A stretch of DNA of 45,074 nucleotides, taken from Mesorhizobium loti. GTDB taxonomy: Bacteria; Pseudomonadota; Alphaproteobacteria; Rhizobiales; Rhizobiaceae. Made by a program: the position numbers and the translations under genes. Where the stretch lies: positions 1 to 45,074 of the forward strand of contig NZ_LPWA01000133.1 in NCBI RefSeq assembly GCF_001510895.1, read 5' to 3'. The notes under the pieces were generated by a model. It was not told where the DNA came from. It did not search any database and saw only the letters and a program-made list of their open reading frames with translations. Below, in pieces: positions 35,301 to 42,845 of this stretch; within the stretch, counting starts at the first letter, position 1, and each line of letters opens with the position of its first letter.

Positions 35301-36589
35301 AGCACCGTCAGCAGGAAGACCGGCACGACGATGCCCAGCCAGCCGGTAGCGGCAAAGGCGCGCTTGAAGGTGACATAGAAGGGAGGCCGATAGCCGATCG
35401 CCTCTTCCAGCTCCGGACGGCGCGGCCCGACCAGGAAGAAGCCGACATCGGTATGCACCGTGGGGTCGGCGGTTTCCGGCACGCCGGATGCGTCGGTAAC
35501 GCCGGGAACATGGCCGGCCAGCTCGATCGCCTTTTCGGCGACGCGGAATTCGGAAAGGTCGGAGCGGCGCGCGAGCTGCTCGATCGCGGTGCGGTACTGG
35601 TCGCGCGAGAAGAAATCGAGCGCGGCGAAATCGGTGCGTTCGCGCAGCAGCGTGTCGATGCGGCTGACGCCCTCGAACCAGACCGTCCAGTCGACGTCGT
35701 TGATGAGGCGCAGGCCGCGGATGATGTTGCCGGTGGTGACGTTGCCGCTGGACAGCGTCTGATGCTCGGAGATGATGATCTCCTCGGCGTCGGAGCCGGT
35801 CTTCTCGAGCTCGCCCTCCAGCCATTCCAGCGCCCGGCCGGCATTCTGCGAGCCATCGCGCAGGCGATAGAGGAGCTGAGTGGCGAACGTCGTGTCCTGT
35901 GCATGCGCGGCGTAAGTCGACAAGATCCTGGTCCGGTCGGCATTGTCGTCGGTCGCCAGCACCCGATCGGCGACCTCGTTGGCGATCTGGCGCATCTGCC
36001 TGGTGCGGTTGACCCGAACCGCGATGCGGCGGAGGTTTTCGATCAGCACGAAACGCAGCAGCGACGGCAGCGCCCAAAGCTCGCCGATCTTCAGCGGCTC
36101 GACCGACTGGAAGCCCTCGACGATCGCCTTGAACATGGTCGCCGAGACCGCGCTGTCGGAATGCTCGACATAGCTCCAGGCGACGACGAAGGCACGCGGC
36201 AACACGGTGCCGTCGCCAAGCTTGAGCGTCGGCAACTGGCGGTAGAAACGGCGCGGCAGGTCGCGCTTGACCTGGAAGATGGTTTCTTCGACCAGATAAT
36301 TGTTGTCGAGCAGCCATTGCGCGGCGGGCGTGATCGTCTCGCCCTTGGCCTGCGCGGCATTGGTCGAACGGTAGACTTCGAGAATCTTCTTGGCGCTGTC
36401 GCGGATGCGGGCCTGAAACTCGAATGGCGAGAACCTGAACAGTTCGCTGACTTCGCCCTTGGCAAGCGCGGCGCCCAGCGCGCGCAGCCGGTCTTCAGGC
36501 AGGAAATTGGAGCGGATCGGCGCTTCCGTCGCGGTCGGGAAGCCGGCGCTCGTGAATTCGATCTTGGTTGGGTTCGTCTGAATGTTCAT
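32333..36589 (-). CDS. ndvB: ndvB fragment 1: GT84 glucosyltransferase and membrane region
   Basis: The true frame runs from 36589 to about 32396 (residues 1-1398); the last 20 residues are out of frame. Membrane helices lie at about residues 415-436, 449-475, 818-838, 879-902 and 943-985. The catalytic transferase segment includes TLDADTRTTRDA (631-642, the DxD nucleotide-sugar site), GLYHVDAFEAAL (725-736) and RHHRWARGDWQLLGF (779-793, the QxxRW-like acceptor motif). The fragment ends in the glycoamylase-like region (SMFEYLMPPLVMKE, then VPWGISEAAY). Confidence 0.85.
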   Translation of the reverse strand: MNIQTNPTKIEFTSAGFPTATEAPIRSNFLPEDRLRALGAALAKGEVSELFRFSPFEFQARIRDSAKKILEVYRSTNAAQAKGETITPAAQWLLDNNYLVEETIFQVKRDLPRRFYRQLPTLKLGDGTVLPRAFVVAWSYVEHSDSAVSATMFKAIVEGFQSVEPLKIGELWALPSLLRFVLIENLRRIAVRVNRTRQMRQIANEVADRVLATDDNADRTRILSTYAAHAQDTTFATQLLYRLRDGSQNAGRALEWLEGELEKTGSDAEEIIISEHQTLSSGNVTTGNIIRGLRLINDVDWTVWFEGVSRIDTLLRERTDFAALDFFSRDQYRTAIEQLARRSDLSEFRVAEKAIELAGHVPGVTDASGVPETADPTVHTDVGFFLVGPRRPELEEAIGYRPPFYVTFKRAFAATGWLGIVVPVFLLTVLLLVLSGNALAHLGLSAPSITLMLALFAVPASEGALAFFNTVVALFLKPTRLVGYDYKHGIPAEARTLVVVPSLIGSRDDVEENIRNIEVHHLANTAEEIHFALLSDWPDSKTEIDAADIEILQYARDEIARLNARYPSEGTPRFYLLHRRRLYNQAQGCWMGWERKRGKLHELNLLLRGDSDTTFLPLDVPLPEKVTYVMTLDADTRTTRDAVSTLVGKLSHPLNRPHFDPAKRVVSAGYTILQPRITASLTSGDDASFFQRVFSANRGLDPYVFAVSDVYQDVFGDGSFTGKGLYHVDAFEAALKDRIEENTILSHDLLEGALARAALVTDVELVEDYPTRYSVDASRHHRWARGDWQLLGFMFDPRSGVPALSRWKMVDNLRRSLTPIFWVMACIAGWTLLPFTQAAQWQALLILSLFMAPTFDIVDGILPKSGDQTPRGHFSALARDTVFGTALVALKVLLMAHLAWMMGDAVVRTLYRLFVSRQNLLEWRTASQAHKSGGSDLGSYYSMMYGAVIIGVVGLAVPVLADSTGAFVAFFFAIFWIGSPAVACWISRSAETEDRLRISASDIHALRTVARRTWHYFETFVTAEHHHLPPDNFQESPAPVVAPRTSPTNIGVYLLSIVSARDFGWISLSDAITRIDATMTTIESMPRDRGHLYNWYDTTTLKPLYPLYISAVDSGNLAGHLVAVAATCAEWAEAPSVYLQGDFEGILDTVTILDESLEELPDDRRQLRPLRQRLADRLDGMRRAVMTIKAQPEMASIRTINLAVLAGEIRKLATAIHTEAVSPKSDVIADWAARLEATCEAHVHDSHNDESAVSALRAKLLALRERCRRYAFEMDFSFLMRQERKLLSIGYRVEEHQLDESCYDLLASEARLTSLFAIAKGDLPTEHWFRLGRPIVEIGFRGALMSWSGSMFEYLMPPLVMKEAPGSILNQTSKLIIKRQIQYARSKNVPWGISEAAYTPATASSPTSTPISACPASA

Positions 36590-36859
36590 TGATTATTCCG
36601 TAAGGCGGGGCGCGATGCGGCGTCTCCGCCACGGCAATGGCCCTAAAACCGGTTCAAATGCAATTGGTTGCATGTCGGGTCCGGTCGAAAGTTTGTTTAC
36701 GCTCCATGACAGGGCGTCCCCTTTCGACAACTCAAGGGCGAACGCCCCTCGCTTCCCGTCCCCGGCTCCGATCAGGGAAAGGATTCAGGCTTTTTCGTGA
36801 TACATGCAAGGGGCCGGGCGATATTTCGCACCTGCCGCGATCATGTTTGGCAACAGCCG

Positions 36860-37447
36860 TTAATCGTTGGCGGCGATGCTGGAGAGTCTGACGACGAACA
36901 GATGCCCCTGCCCTTCGGGCTGGAGCCGCGGTTCCGGGCCGTCTCCGTCGAGGAGAAGCGTGTCGAGCGGGCCGAGGCTCGAGGCGCCGTCGGCGAAGAC
37001 TTTCACGCCGCCACCGACCGGGAGAACGAGAGTCGTGCCGGTACCGTGCTCAATCCGCATTGCTCCCGAGAGCGACAGGCGCTCGACGGTGTGACGCATG
37101 CGGCCGCGCCGGGTCATGACGTTGAGATCGGTGATAGGGCCGCCGATCAGGGTGGCGCCGGTCGCCACGTCGCCCGGAAAGGAAAGCGGCGCCGAGGCTG
37201 CCGTCAGCCGTGCTGCCGGCCGGCCGGCGATGTCGAGCACGATGCCGTCCCCTTCCAGAACCGACAGCGTGCGGTCGATGCCGGCAAAGCTGGAGAAGGG
37301 CCCGCTCGTCTCGACGCGGGCCATCGAGATGCGCCAGTCGAAATCGTCGAGCCCGGCACCGTGCGGCGAGACGGCGATCTCTGTGGTCGTGCCGCCGCCA
37401 TTCTTCCATGGCATGACGCGGTAGCCGGCGGCACGAAGGATGCGCAT
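36860..37447 (-). CDS. hutD: HutD family protein (195 aa)
   Basis: A bicupin-type accessory protein of histidine utilisation; in Pseudomonas HutD limits hut expression and is thought to bind a pathway intermediate. Family features are the opening RVMPWKNGGGTTTEIAVSP (residues 9-27), FDWRISMARVETSGPFSSF (36-54) and GIDRTLSVLEGDGI. ATG 37447 lies 4 bases after the hutU stop, so it is the last gene of the hutIHGUD operon. The longer in-frame reading into hutU is rejected. Confidence 0.88.
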   Translation of the reverse strand: MRILRAAGYRVMPWKNGGGTTTEIAVSPHGAGLDDFDWRISMARVETSGPFSSFAGIDRTLSVLEGDGIVLDIAGRPAARLTAASAPLSFPGDVATGATLIGGPITDLNVMTRRGRMRHTVERLSLSGAMRIEHGTGTTLVLPVGGGVKVFADGASSLGPLDTLLLDGDGPEPRLQPEGQGHLFVVRLSSIAAND

Positions 37448-37451
37448 CGCG

Positions 37452-39122
37452 TCAGCCCAGAATGCCTGGCAGGTTGAGCTGGTGCTCCTTTGCGCACTGG
37501 ACGGCGATCTCGTAGCCGGCATCGGCGTGACGCATGACGCCGGTCGCCGGGTCGTTCCACAGCACGCGCTCCAGGCGCTTCGCGGCTTCGGGCGTGCCGT
37601 CGGCGACGATCACCATGCCGGCATGTTGCGAGAAGCCCATGCCGACGCCGCCGCCGTGATGCAGCGACACCCAGGTGGCGCCCGACGCGGTGTTGAGCAG
37701 GGCGTTGAGCAGCGGCCAGTCGGAGATGGCGTCGGAGCCGTCCTTCATCGCTTCGGTCTCGCGATTCGGCGAGGCGACCGATCCGGAATCGAGATGGTCG
37801 CGGCCGATGACCACCGGCGCCTTGAGCTCACCTTTGGCGACCATTTCATTGAAGGCGAGGCCTAGGCGATGGCGGTCGCCGAGGCCGACCCAGCAGATGC
37901 GCGCCGGCAGACCCTGGAACGAGATGCGCTCGCGCGCCATGTCGAGCCAATTGTGCAGATGCGTGTTGCCGGGAGTGAGCTCGCGCACCTTGGCGTCGGT
38001 CTTGTAGATATCCTCCGGATCGCCGGAAAGTGCTGCCCAGCGGAACGGGCCGATGCCGCGGCAGAAGAGCGGACGGATATAGGCCGGCACGAAGCCCGGG
38101 AAAGCGAAGGCGTTCTCGAAACCCTCGTCCTTGGCGACCTGGCGGATGTTGTTGCCGTAATCGAGTGTCGGCACGCCGGCATTCCAGAACGCCACCATCG
38201 CCTCGACATGCTCGCGCATCGACGCGCGGGCGGCTTTCTCGACAGCCTTGGGATCACTGACGCGCTTCTCGCGCCACTCGGCCATGGTCCAGCCCTTCGG
38301 CAGATAGCCGTTGATCGGGTCGTGCGCCGAGGTCTGGTCGGTGAGGATATCGGGTCGGATGCCGCGCCTGAACATCTCCGGCACAATCTCGGCTGCGTTG
38401 CCGAGCAGGCCGACCGACTTCGCCTCGCCGGCCTTCGTCCAGCGATCGATCATTTCCATCGCCTCTTCGAGCGTCTCGGCCTTCTCGTCGACATAGCGGG
38501 TGCGCAAGCGGAAATCGATCGAGTCGGGATTGCATTCGATGGCGAGGCAGCAGGCGCCGGCCATGACGGCGGCCAGAGGCTGGGCGCCGCCCATGCCGCC
38601 GAGACCGCCGGTCAGGATCCACTTGCCCTTGAGGTTGCCGCCATAATGCTGGCGGCCCGCCTCCACGAAAGTCTCATACGTGCCCTGCACGATGCCCTGC
38701 GTGCCGATATAGATCCAGGAGCCGGCCGTCATCTGGCCGTACATCATCAGGCCCTTCTTATCGAGCTCGTTGAATTTTTCCCAAGTCGCCCAATGGGGCA
38801 CGATGTTGGAATTTGCGATAAGGACGCGCGGCGCATCCTTGTGGGTGCGGAAGACGCCGACCGGCTTGCCGGACTGCACCAGCAGCGTCTCGTCCTCGCC
38901 GAGCGTCTTCAGCGAAGCGGCGATGCGGTCGAAATCGTTCCAGGTGCGCGCGGCACGGCCGATGCCGCCATAAACGACGAGCTCGTTCGGGTTCTCGGCG
39001 ACTTCGGGATCGAGGTTGTTCATCAGCATGCGCAGCGGCGCTTCGGTCGTCCAATAGCGGGCGTTGAGCTTGTCGCCGCGGGGCGCGCGCACTTCGCGGA
39101 TGTTGTGGCGGGGATCGGTCAT
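37452..39122 (-). CDS. hutU: urocanate hydratase (556 aa)
   Basis: Second step of histidine degradation: urocanate plus water to 4-imidazolone-5-propionate, using tightly bound NAD+ as electrophile. Signature regions are MYGQMTAGSWIYIGTQGI (about residues 127-144), GGLGGMGGAQPLA (about 173-185), the conserved Cys in FCRGIGPFRW (about 408) and GGGVGMGFSQHAG near 503-515. The length is typical. GGGAAG precedes ATG 39122. It lies 39 bases after hutG and 4 bases before hutD in one operon. Confidence 0.97.
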   Translation of the reverse strand: MTDPRHNIREVRAPRGDKLNARYWTTEAPLRMLMNNLDPEVAENPNELVVYGGIGRAARTWNDFDRIAASLKTLGEDETLLVQSGKPVGVFRTHKDAPRVLIANSNIVPHWATWEKFNELDKKGLMMYGQMTAGSWIYIGTQGIVQGTYETFVEAGRQHYGGNLKGKWILTGGLGGMGGAQPLAAVMAGACCLAIECNPDSIDFRLRTRYVDEKAETLEEAMEMIDRWTKAGEAKSVGLLGNAAEIVPEMFRRGIRPDILTDQTSAHDPINGYLPKGWTMAEWREKRVSDPKAVEKAARASMREHVEAMVAFWNAGVPTLDYGNNIRQVAKDEGFENAFAFPGFVPAYIRPLFCRGIGPFRWAALSGDPEDIYKTDAKVRELTPGNTHLHNWLDMARERISFQGLPARICWVGLGDRHRLGLAFNEMVAKGELKAPVVIGRDHLDSGSVASPNRETEAMKDGSDAISDWPLLNALLNTASGATWVSLHHGGGVGMGFSQHAGMVIVADGTPEAAKRLERVLWNDPATGVMRHADAGYEIAVQCAKEHQLNLPGILG

Positions 39123-39161
39123 ATGGTCACTTCCCTTTCGAATGAGGTGCGGCGGGGCGCG

Positions 39162-39983
39162 TCAGTGCGCAGCCCAGGCAATCGCGGTTTCGAGAATGGC
39201 CTTCAGCGTGGCGCGGATCGGCGCTGCATAGGCCGCGTCGTAAGGCACCGGCCAGTTTTCCGGTGACCCCTTCTCCGCAGGCTCGCGCATATAGCCGCGG
39301 TTGGAGAGCTCCATCTGCAGCGCATGGACGCCGTTCTGCGGCTGGCCGAAACTCCTGGTGATCCAGCCCCCTTTGAAACGGCCATTGACCACCCAGCTTT
39401 CGCCAGTTCCGGCCAGAATTTCAGCTACCTTTCCCTGTAGCGCCGGATCGGTGCTCTTGCCGTCATTGGTGCCGAGGTTGAACACCGGCAGCGTGCCTTC
39501 GAACAGGCGCGGCAGCACCGAGCGGATCGAATGGCAATCGTAGAGAACAATGTTCTCGTGCATCCCGCGCAGCCGGTCGATCTCGGCCTGCAAGGCGCCG
39601 TGGTAGGGCGTGAAGTATTTCTCGCGGCGCCGGTCGATCTCGGACGGCGTCGGCTCCTCGCCCATGCGATAGAGCGGATCGCCGTCGAACGTGTCCGTCG
39701 GGCACAGGCTGGTCGTCGCCTGTCCGGGATAGAGCGAAACGCCGGACGGGTCGCGGTTGACGTCGATGACGGTGCGCGAGATGGCGGTGTGGACGACGGT
39801 TGCGCCAAGGTCGGTGGCGAAGTCATAGAGCTTGTCGATCCACCAGTCGCAGTCGCGGCGGCCGAGCCAGGTCGAGACCAACCGGCTGTCGAGGCCGGCA
39901 AGATCGATGCCGGTATGCGGGATCGAGACCAGCAGCGGCGCTGTGCCTCGGCTGACCGTGAGCCACGACGGCGTGGCCATCAT
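39162..39983 (-). CDS. hutG: N-formylglutamate deformylase (273 aa)
   Basis: Last step of the five-step histidine route: N-formylglutamate to glutamate plus formate. The pairing with hutF identifies the deformylase (not the formiminoglutamase) form. Conserved segments are LVSIPHTGIDL (about 18-28), VIDVNRDPSGVSLYPGQ (about 71-87), VLYDCHSIRSVLP and LGTNDGKS, giving the zinc-binding His and Asp set of the M14-related FGase family. ATG 39983 overlaps the hutH stop (ATGA at 39980-39983); the much longer upstream in-frame reading is inside hutH. Confidence 0.94.
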   Translation of the reverse strand: MMATPSWLTVSRGTAPLLVSIPHTGIDLAGLDSRLVSTWLGRRDCDWWIDKLYDFATDLGATVVHTAISRTVIDVNRDPSGVSLYPGQATTSLCPTDTFDGDPLYRMGEEPTPSEIDRRREKYFTPYHGALQAEIDRLRGMHENIVLYDCHSIRSVLPRLFEGTLPVFNLGTNDGKSTDPALQGKVAEILAGTGESWVVNGRFKGGWITRSFGQPQNGVHALQMELSNRGYMREPAEKGSPENWPVPYDAAYAAPIRATLKAILETAIAWAAH

Positions 39984-41521
39984 GCCGCTCCCGCGATAGC
40001 GGGCAGCGCCACCGCGCTCGCCGCATTCACGACGGCGCCGCTGCGCACCATGGCGATCGCCTTTTCCATGTCGGGGTGGAAATGCCGGTCGTTGTCGAGA
40101 TGCGGAACCTCGGCCCGGACCAGCTTGCGCACGGCTTCCAACGCGTCGCTCGAAGCGAGCGGCGCATGGAAATCGCAGCCTTGCGCCGCCGCCAGCAACT
40201 CGATGCCGATGACGGCGGTCGCGTTCTCGATCATGCCGAGCAGCCGGCGCGCGCCGTGGGCTGCCATCGAAACATGGTCTTCCTGGTTGGCCGAGGTCGG
40301 GATCGAATCGACGCTCGCCGGATAGGCCTTCTGCTTGTTTTCCGAAACAAGGGCCGCCGCCGTCACCTGCGGGATCATGAAGCCGGAATTCAGGCCAGGC
40401 TTCGGCGTCAGGAAGGCCGGCATGCCGGAGAGCGCCGGATCGACCAGCATGGCGATGCGCCGCTCCGACAGCGAGCCGATCTCGCAAACGGCGAGCGCGA
40501 TCATGTCGGCGGCGAAGGCCACCGGCTCGGCGTGGAAATTGCCGCCTGACAGTGCGGTGTCGTCCTCGGCGAAGATCAGCGGATTGTCGGTGACGCCGTT
40601 GGCCTCGGTTTCGAGCGTGTCGGCCGCCTTGCGCAGCACATCGAGCGCGGCGCCCATCACCTGCGGCTGGCAGCGCAGGCAGTACGGGTCCTGGACGCGC
40701 TCGTCGCCGACCCGATGCGATTCACGGATGGCGCTGCCGGCCATCAGGTTGCGGAGCGCGTCCGCGGTCTCGATCTGGCCGCGATGTTTTCTCAAGCGAT
40801 GGATGCGCGGATCGAAAGGCGCGTCGGAGCCGCGGGCGGCGTCGGTCGACAGCGCACCGGCGACCAGCGCGGACTGGTAGAGCGTCTCGGCCTCGAACAG
40901 GCCGGCAAGCGCGAAGGCCGTCGAGAACTGCGTACCGTTGAGCAGCGCCAGGCCCTCCTTGGCGCCGAGCGTGACCGGCTCCAGCCCGTGCGAGACAAAG
41001 GCTACCTTGGCCGGGAAGCGGCCATGCGGCGTGAAACATTCGCCGACGCCTATCATGACCGCCGTCATATGCGAGAGCGGCGCGAGGTCGCCGGAGGCGC
41101 CGACCGAGCCCTGCGCCGGCACCACCGGGATGACGTCGTTGGCGAGCATTCCCTGAAGCAGATCGATGGTCTCGGCGCGCACGCCGGAGGCGCCTTGGGC
41201 GAGGCTGGCAAGCTTCAGCGCCATCATCAGCCGCACTACGGCGACCGGCATCGGCTCGCCGACACCGGCGGCATGCGAGAGCACGATGTTGCGCTGGAGC
41301 GTTTCGAGATCGTTTGCCGGGATGCGGACGCTCGCCAATTTGCCGAAGCCGGTGTTGATGCCATAGACCGGCTCGCCCTTTGCGAGGATGCGGGCGACCG
41401 CTTCGGCGCTGGCCTTGATCTTCGGCCGGCAGGCCTCGTCGAGCTTCGGCACCGCGCCGCGATAGATGGCGCGCCAGTCGGCGAGCGTCGCGCTGCCGGG
41501 CTTCAGGATAAGTTCGGTCAT
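39980..41521 (-). CDS. hutH: histidine ammonia-lyase (513 aa)
   Basis: First step: L-histidine to trans-urocanate plus ammonia. The MIO prosthetic group forms from Ala142-Ser143-Gly144 (VGASGDLAPLSH), and Tyr53 is in the conserved PVYGINTGFG; both positions match the Pseudomonas enzyme numbering as I recall it. Other hallmarks are the QDPYCLRCQPQV and NPLIF regions and the FMIPQVTAAAL segment. ATG 41521 overlaps the hutI stop (ATGA). A longer in-frame extension to 41695 lies inside hutI and is rejected. Confidence 0.97.
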   Translation of the reverse strand: MTELILKPGSATLADWRAIYRGAVPKLDEACRPKIKASAEAVARILAKGEPVYGINTGFGKLASVRIPANDLETLQRNIVLSHAAGVGEPMPVAVVRLMMALKLASLAQGASGVRAETIDLLQGMLANDVIPVVPAQGSVGASGDLAPLSHMTAVMIGVGECFTPHGRFPAKVAFVSHGLEPVTLGAKEGLALLNGTQFSTAFALAGLFEAETLYQSALVAGALSTDAARGSDAPFDPRIHRLRKHRGQIETADALRNLMAGSAIRESHRVGDERVQDPYCLRCQPQVMGAALDVLRKAADTLETEANGVTDNPLIFAEDDTALSGGNFHAEPVAFAADMIALAVCEIGSLSERRIAMLVDPALSGMPAFLTPKPGLNSGFMIPQVTAAALVSENKQKAYPASVDSIPTSANQEDHVSMAAHGARRLLGMIENATAVIGIELLAAAQGCDFHAPLASSDALEAVRKLVRAEVPHLDNDRHFHPDMEKAIAMVRSGAVVNAASAVALPAIAGAA

Positions 41522-42759
41522 TGTCCTCTCCAGATGCGGGCATGGAGCGGGTTGAAGCCCATGCGGTAGACGAGTTCGGCCGGGCGCTCGATGTCCCAGA
41601 TGGCGAGATCGGCCGATTTGCCGGCTTCCAGCGTGCCGGTCTTGTCGAGCAAGCCCAGCGCACGTGCGGCCTCTCGGGTGACACCGGCGAGGCATTCGTC
41701 GACAGTCAGGCCAAAGAGCGTCGCGGCCATGTTCATGGTTAGCAGCAGCGAAGTGAGCGGCGAGGTTCCCGGATTGCTGTCGGTGGCGACCGCCATTTTT
41801 ACGCCGTGGCGGCGGAACAGATCGACCGGCGGCTTCTTCGTCTCGCGGATGAAGTAATAGGCGCCGGGCAGGATCGTCGCCACGGTGCCGGTTTTGGCCA
41901 TCGCCGCGGCGCCCCCCTCATCCGTGTATTCCAGGTGATCGGCCGACAGCGCGCCGTAGCGGGCGGCAAGTGCGGCGCCATGCAGGTTGGAAAGCTGGTC
42001 GGCGTGGAGTTTTACAGGCAGGCCGAGCGCCTTGGCCTTGTCGAAGACGCGTGCGATCTGCTCCGGCGAGAAGGCAATGCCCTCGCAAAAACCGTCGACG
42101 GCGTCGGCGAGCTTTTCGGCGGCGACTTCCGGCAGGATCGTGCCGGCGACAAGATCGATGAAGGCGTCCTTATCGCCCTGGGCTTCGGGCGGCAACGCAT
42201 GGGCGGCGAGACAGGTCGTGCGGACCGTCACCTTCCGTTCGCCGTCAAGCAGGCGGGCGGCGCGCAGCGACTTCTTCTCATTATCGAGATCGAGGCCGTA
42301 GCCGGACTTGACCTCGACGGTGGTGACGCCTTCGGCCATCAGCGCGTCGAGGCGCGGCAGCGTCTGGGCAACGAGCTCGTCTTCGCTCGCGGCGCGCAGC
42401 GACTTGACCGAGGAAACGATGCCGCCCCCAGCGCGGGCCACTTCTTCATAAGTGGCGCCGGCCAGCCGCATCTCGAATTCATTGGCGCGATTGCCGGCAT
42501 AGACAAGATGCGTGTGGCAGTCGATCAGGCCGGGCGTGATCCAGCGTCCTGCGCAATCCACGGTCTCGGCGCCCTGCCCGAGCGACGCCGGCATGTCGGC
42601 CTCCGGGCCGGCATAGACAATAATCCCGTCGCGCGCGGCAAGCGCGCCCTTTTCGACAATGCCGAACCCTGCCGCTCCCTCGGCCATGGTCGCCAGGCGC
42701 GCATTGCGCCAGAGACGAAGGCCGCTCTTTTCGTTTTCTCCACCCATCATCTTTTCCAT
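41518..42759 (-). CDS. hutI: imidazolonepropionase (413 aa)
   Basis: Third step: 4-imidazolone-5-propionate to N-formimidoylglutamate. It is an amidohydrolase with the metal motif DCHTHLVYAG (His82, His84), later His in LHADQLSN and ADHLEYTDEGG, and Asp in ATDSNPGTSP. First gene of the minus-strand hut operon. ATG 42759 is taken as start, but in-frame ATGs at 42750 and 42747 are equally possible because no clear ribosome site is visible. The promoter lies in the 86-base gap shared with hutF, which contains a palindrome at 42776-42789. Confidence 0.95.
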   Translation of the reverse strand: MEKMMGGENEKSGLRLWRNARLATMAEGAAGFGIVEKGALAARDGIIVYAGPEADMPASLGQGAETVDCAGRWITPGLIDCHTHLVYAGNRANEFEMRLAGATYEEVARAGGGIVSSVKSLRAASEDELVAQTLPRLDALMAEGVTTVEVKSGYGLDLDNEKKSLRAARLLDGERKVTVRTTCLAAHALPPEAQGDKDAFIDLVAGTILPEVAAEKLADAVDGFCEGIAFSPEQIARVFDKAKALGLPVKLHADQLSNLHGAALAARYGALSADHLEYTDEGGAAAMAKTGTVATILPGAYYFIRETKKPPVDLFRRHGVKMAVATDSNPGTSPLTSLLLTMNMAATLFGLTVDECLAGVTREAARALGLLDKTGTLEAGKSADLAIWDIERPAELVYRMGFNPLHARIWRGQ

Positions 42760-42775
42760 TTGAACGGATGACGAT

Positions 42776-42789
42776 TATGTATATACATA
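42776..42789. promoter_or_regulatory. predicted HutC operator
   Basis: A perfect 14-base palindrome TATGTATATACATA sits midway between the divergent hutI and hutF genes. Its core TGTATATACA fits the TGTA-N2-TACA pattern reported for HutC repressors. One site could control both operons. Expected inducer: urocanate or a later intermediate (family knowledge). Confidence 0.75.
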
Positions 42790-42845
42790 TTGAAAGGCGA
42801 CGCAAGTGGTAATGTCGCTCGGGCATTAGATTCGGGAGTTTGGAC

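Larger units (their letters stand above)
28013..36589 (-). pseudogene. ndvB: cyclic beta-1,2-glucan synthase NdvB/ChvB, interrupted by three frameshifts
   Basis: NdvB is a very large inner-membrane enzyme (about 2,800-2,900 residues) that primes, elongates and cyclises beta-1,2-glucan from UDP-glucose. The parts are all present and collinear: N-terminal region, GT84 transferase with membrane helices, glycoamylase-like region, and C-terminal GH94-type domain controlling ring size. Three single-base losses break the frame: about 32395 (after SEAAY), about 30269 (after HVSAE) and about 29575 (after TAEASA). Adding one base at each restores about 2,858 continuous residues with no internal stop. 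Clean single-base breaks in otherwise intact sequence suggest sequencing errors or very recent inactivation. ATG 36589 is preceded by GGAATAATCA. The 270-base gap before hutD holds its promoter. Confidence 0.93.

Noticed and set aside
32333..36589. Programmed frameshifting in ndvB
   Set aside because: No slippery heptamer or downstream pseudoknot is visible at the break points, and three events in one gene are implausible for recoding.
33971..36592. Very long open frame (873 codons) antisense to ndvB
   Set aside because: Its translation is arginine- and aspartate-rich low-complexity sequence caused by high third-position GC on the opposite strand; ndvB itself is unmistakable.
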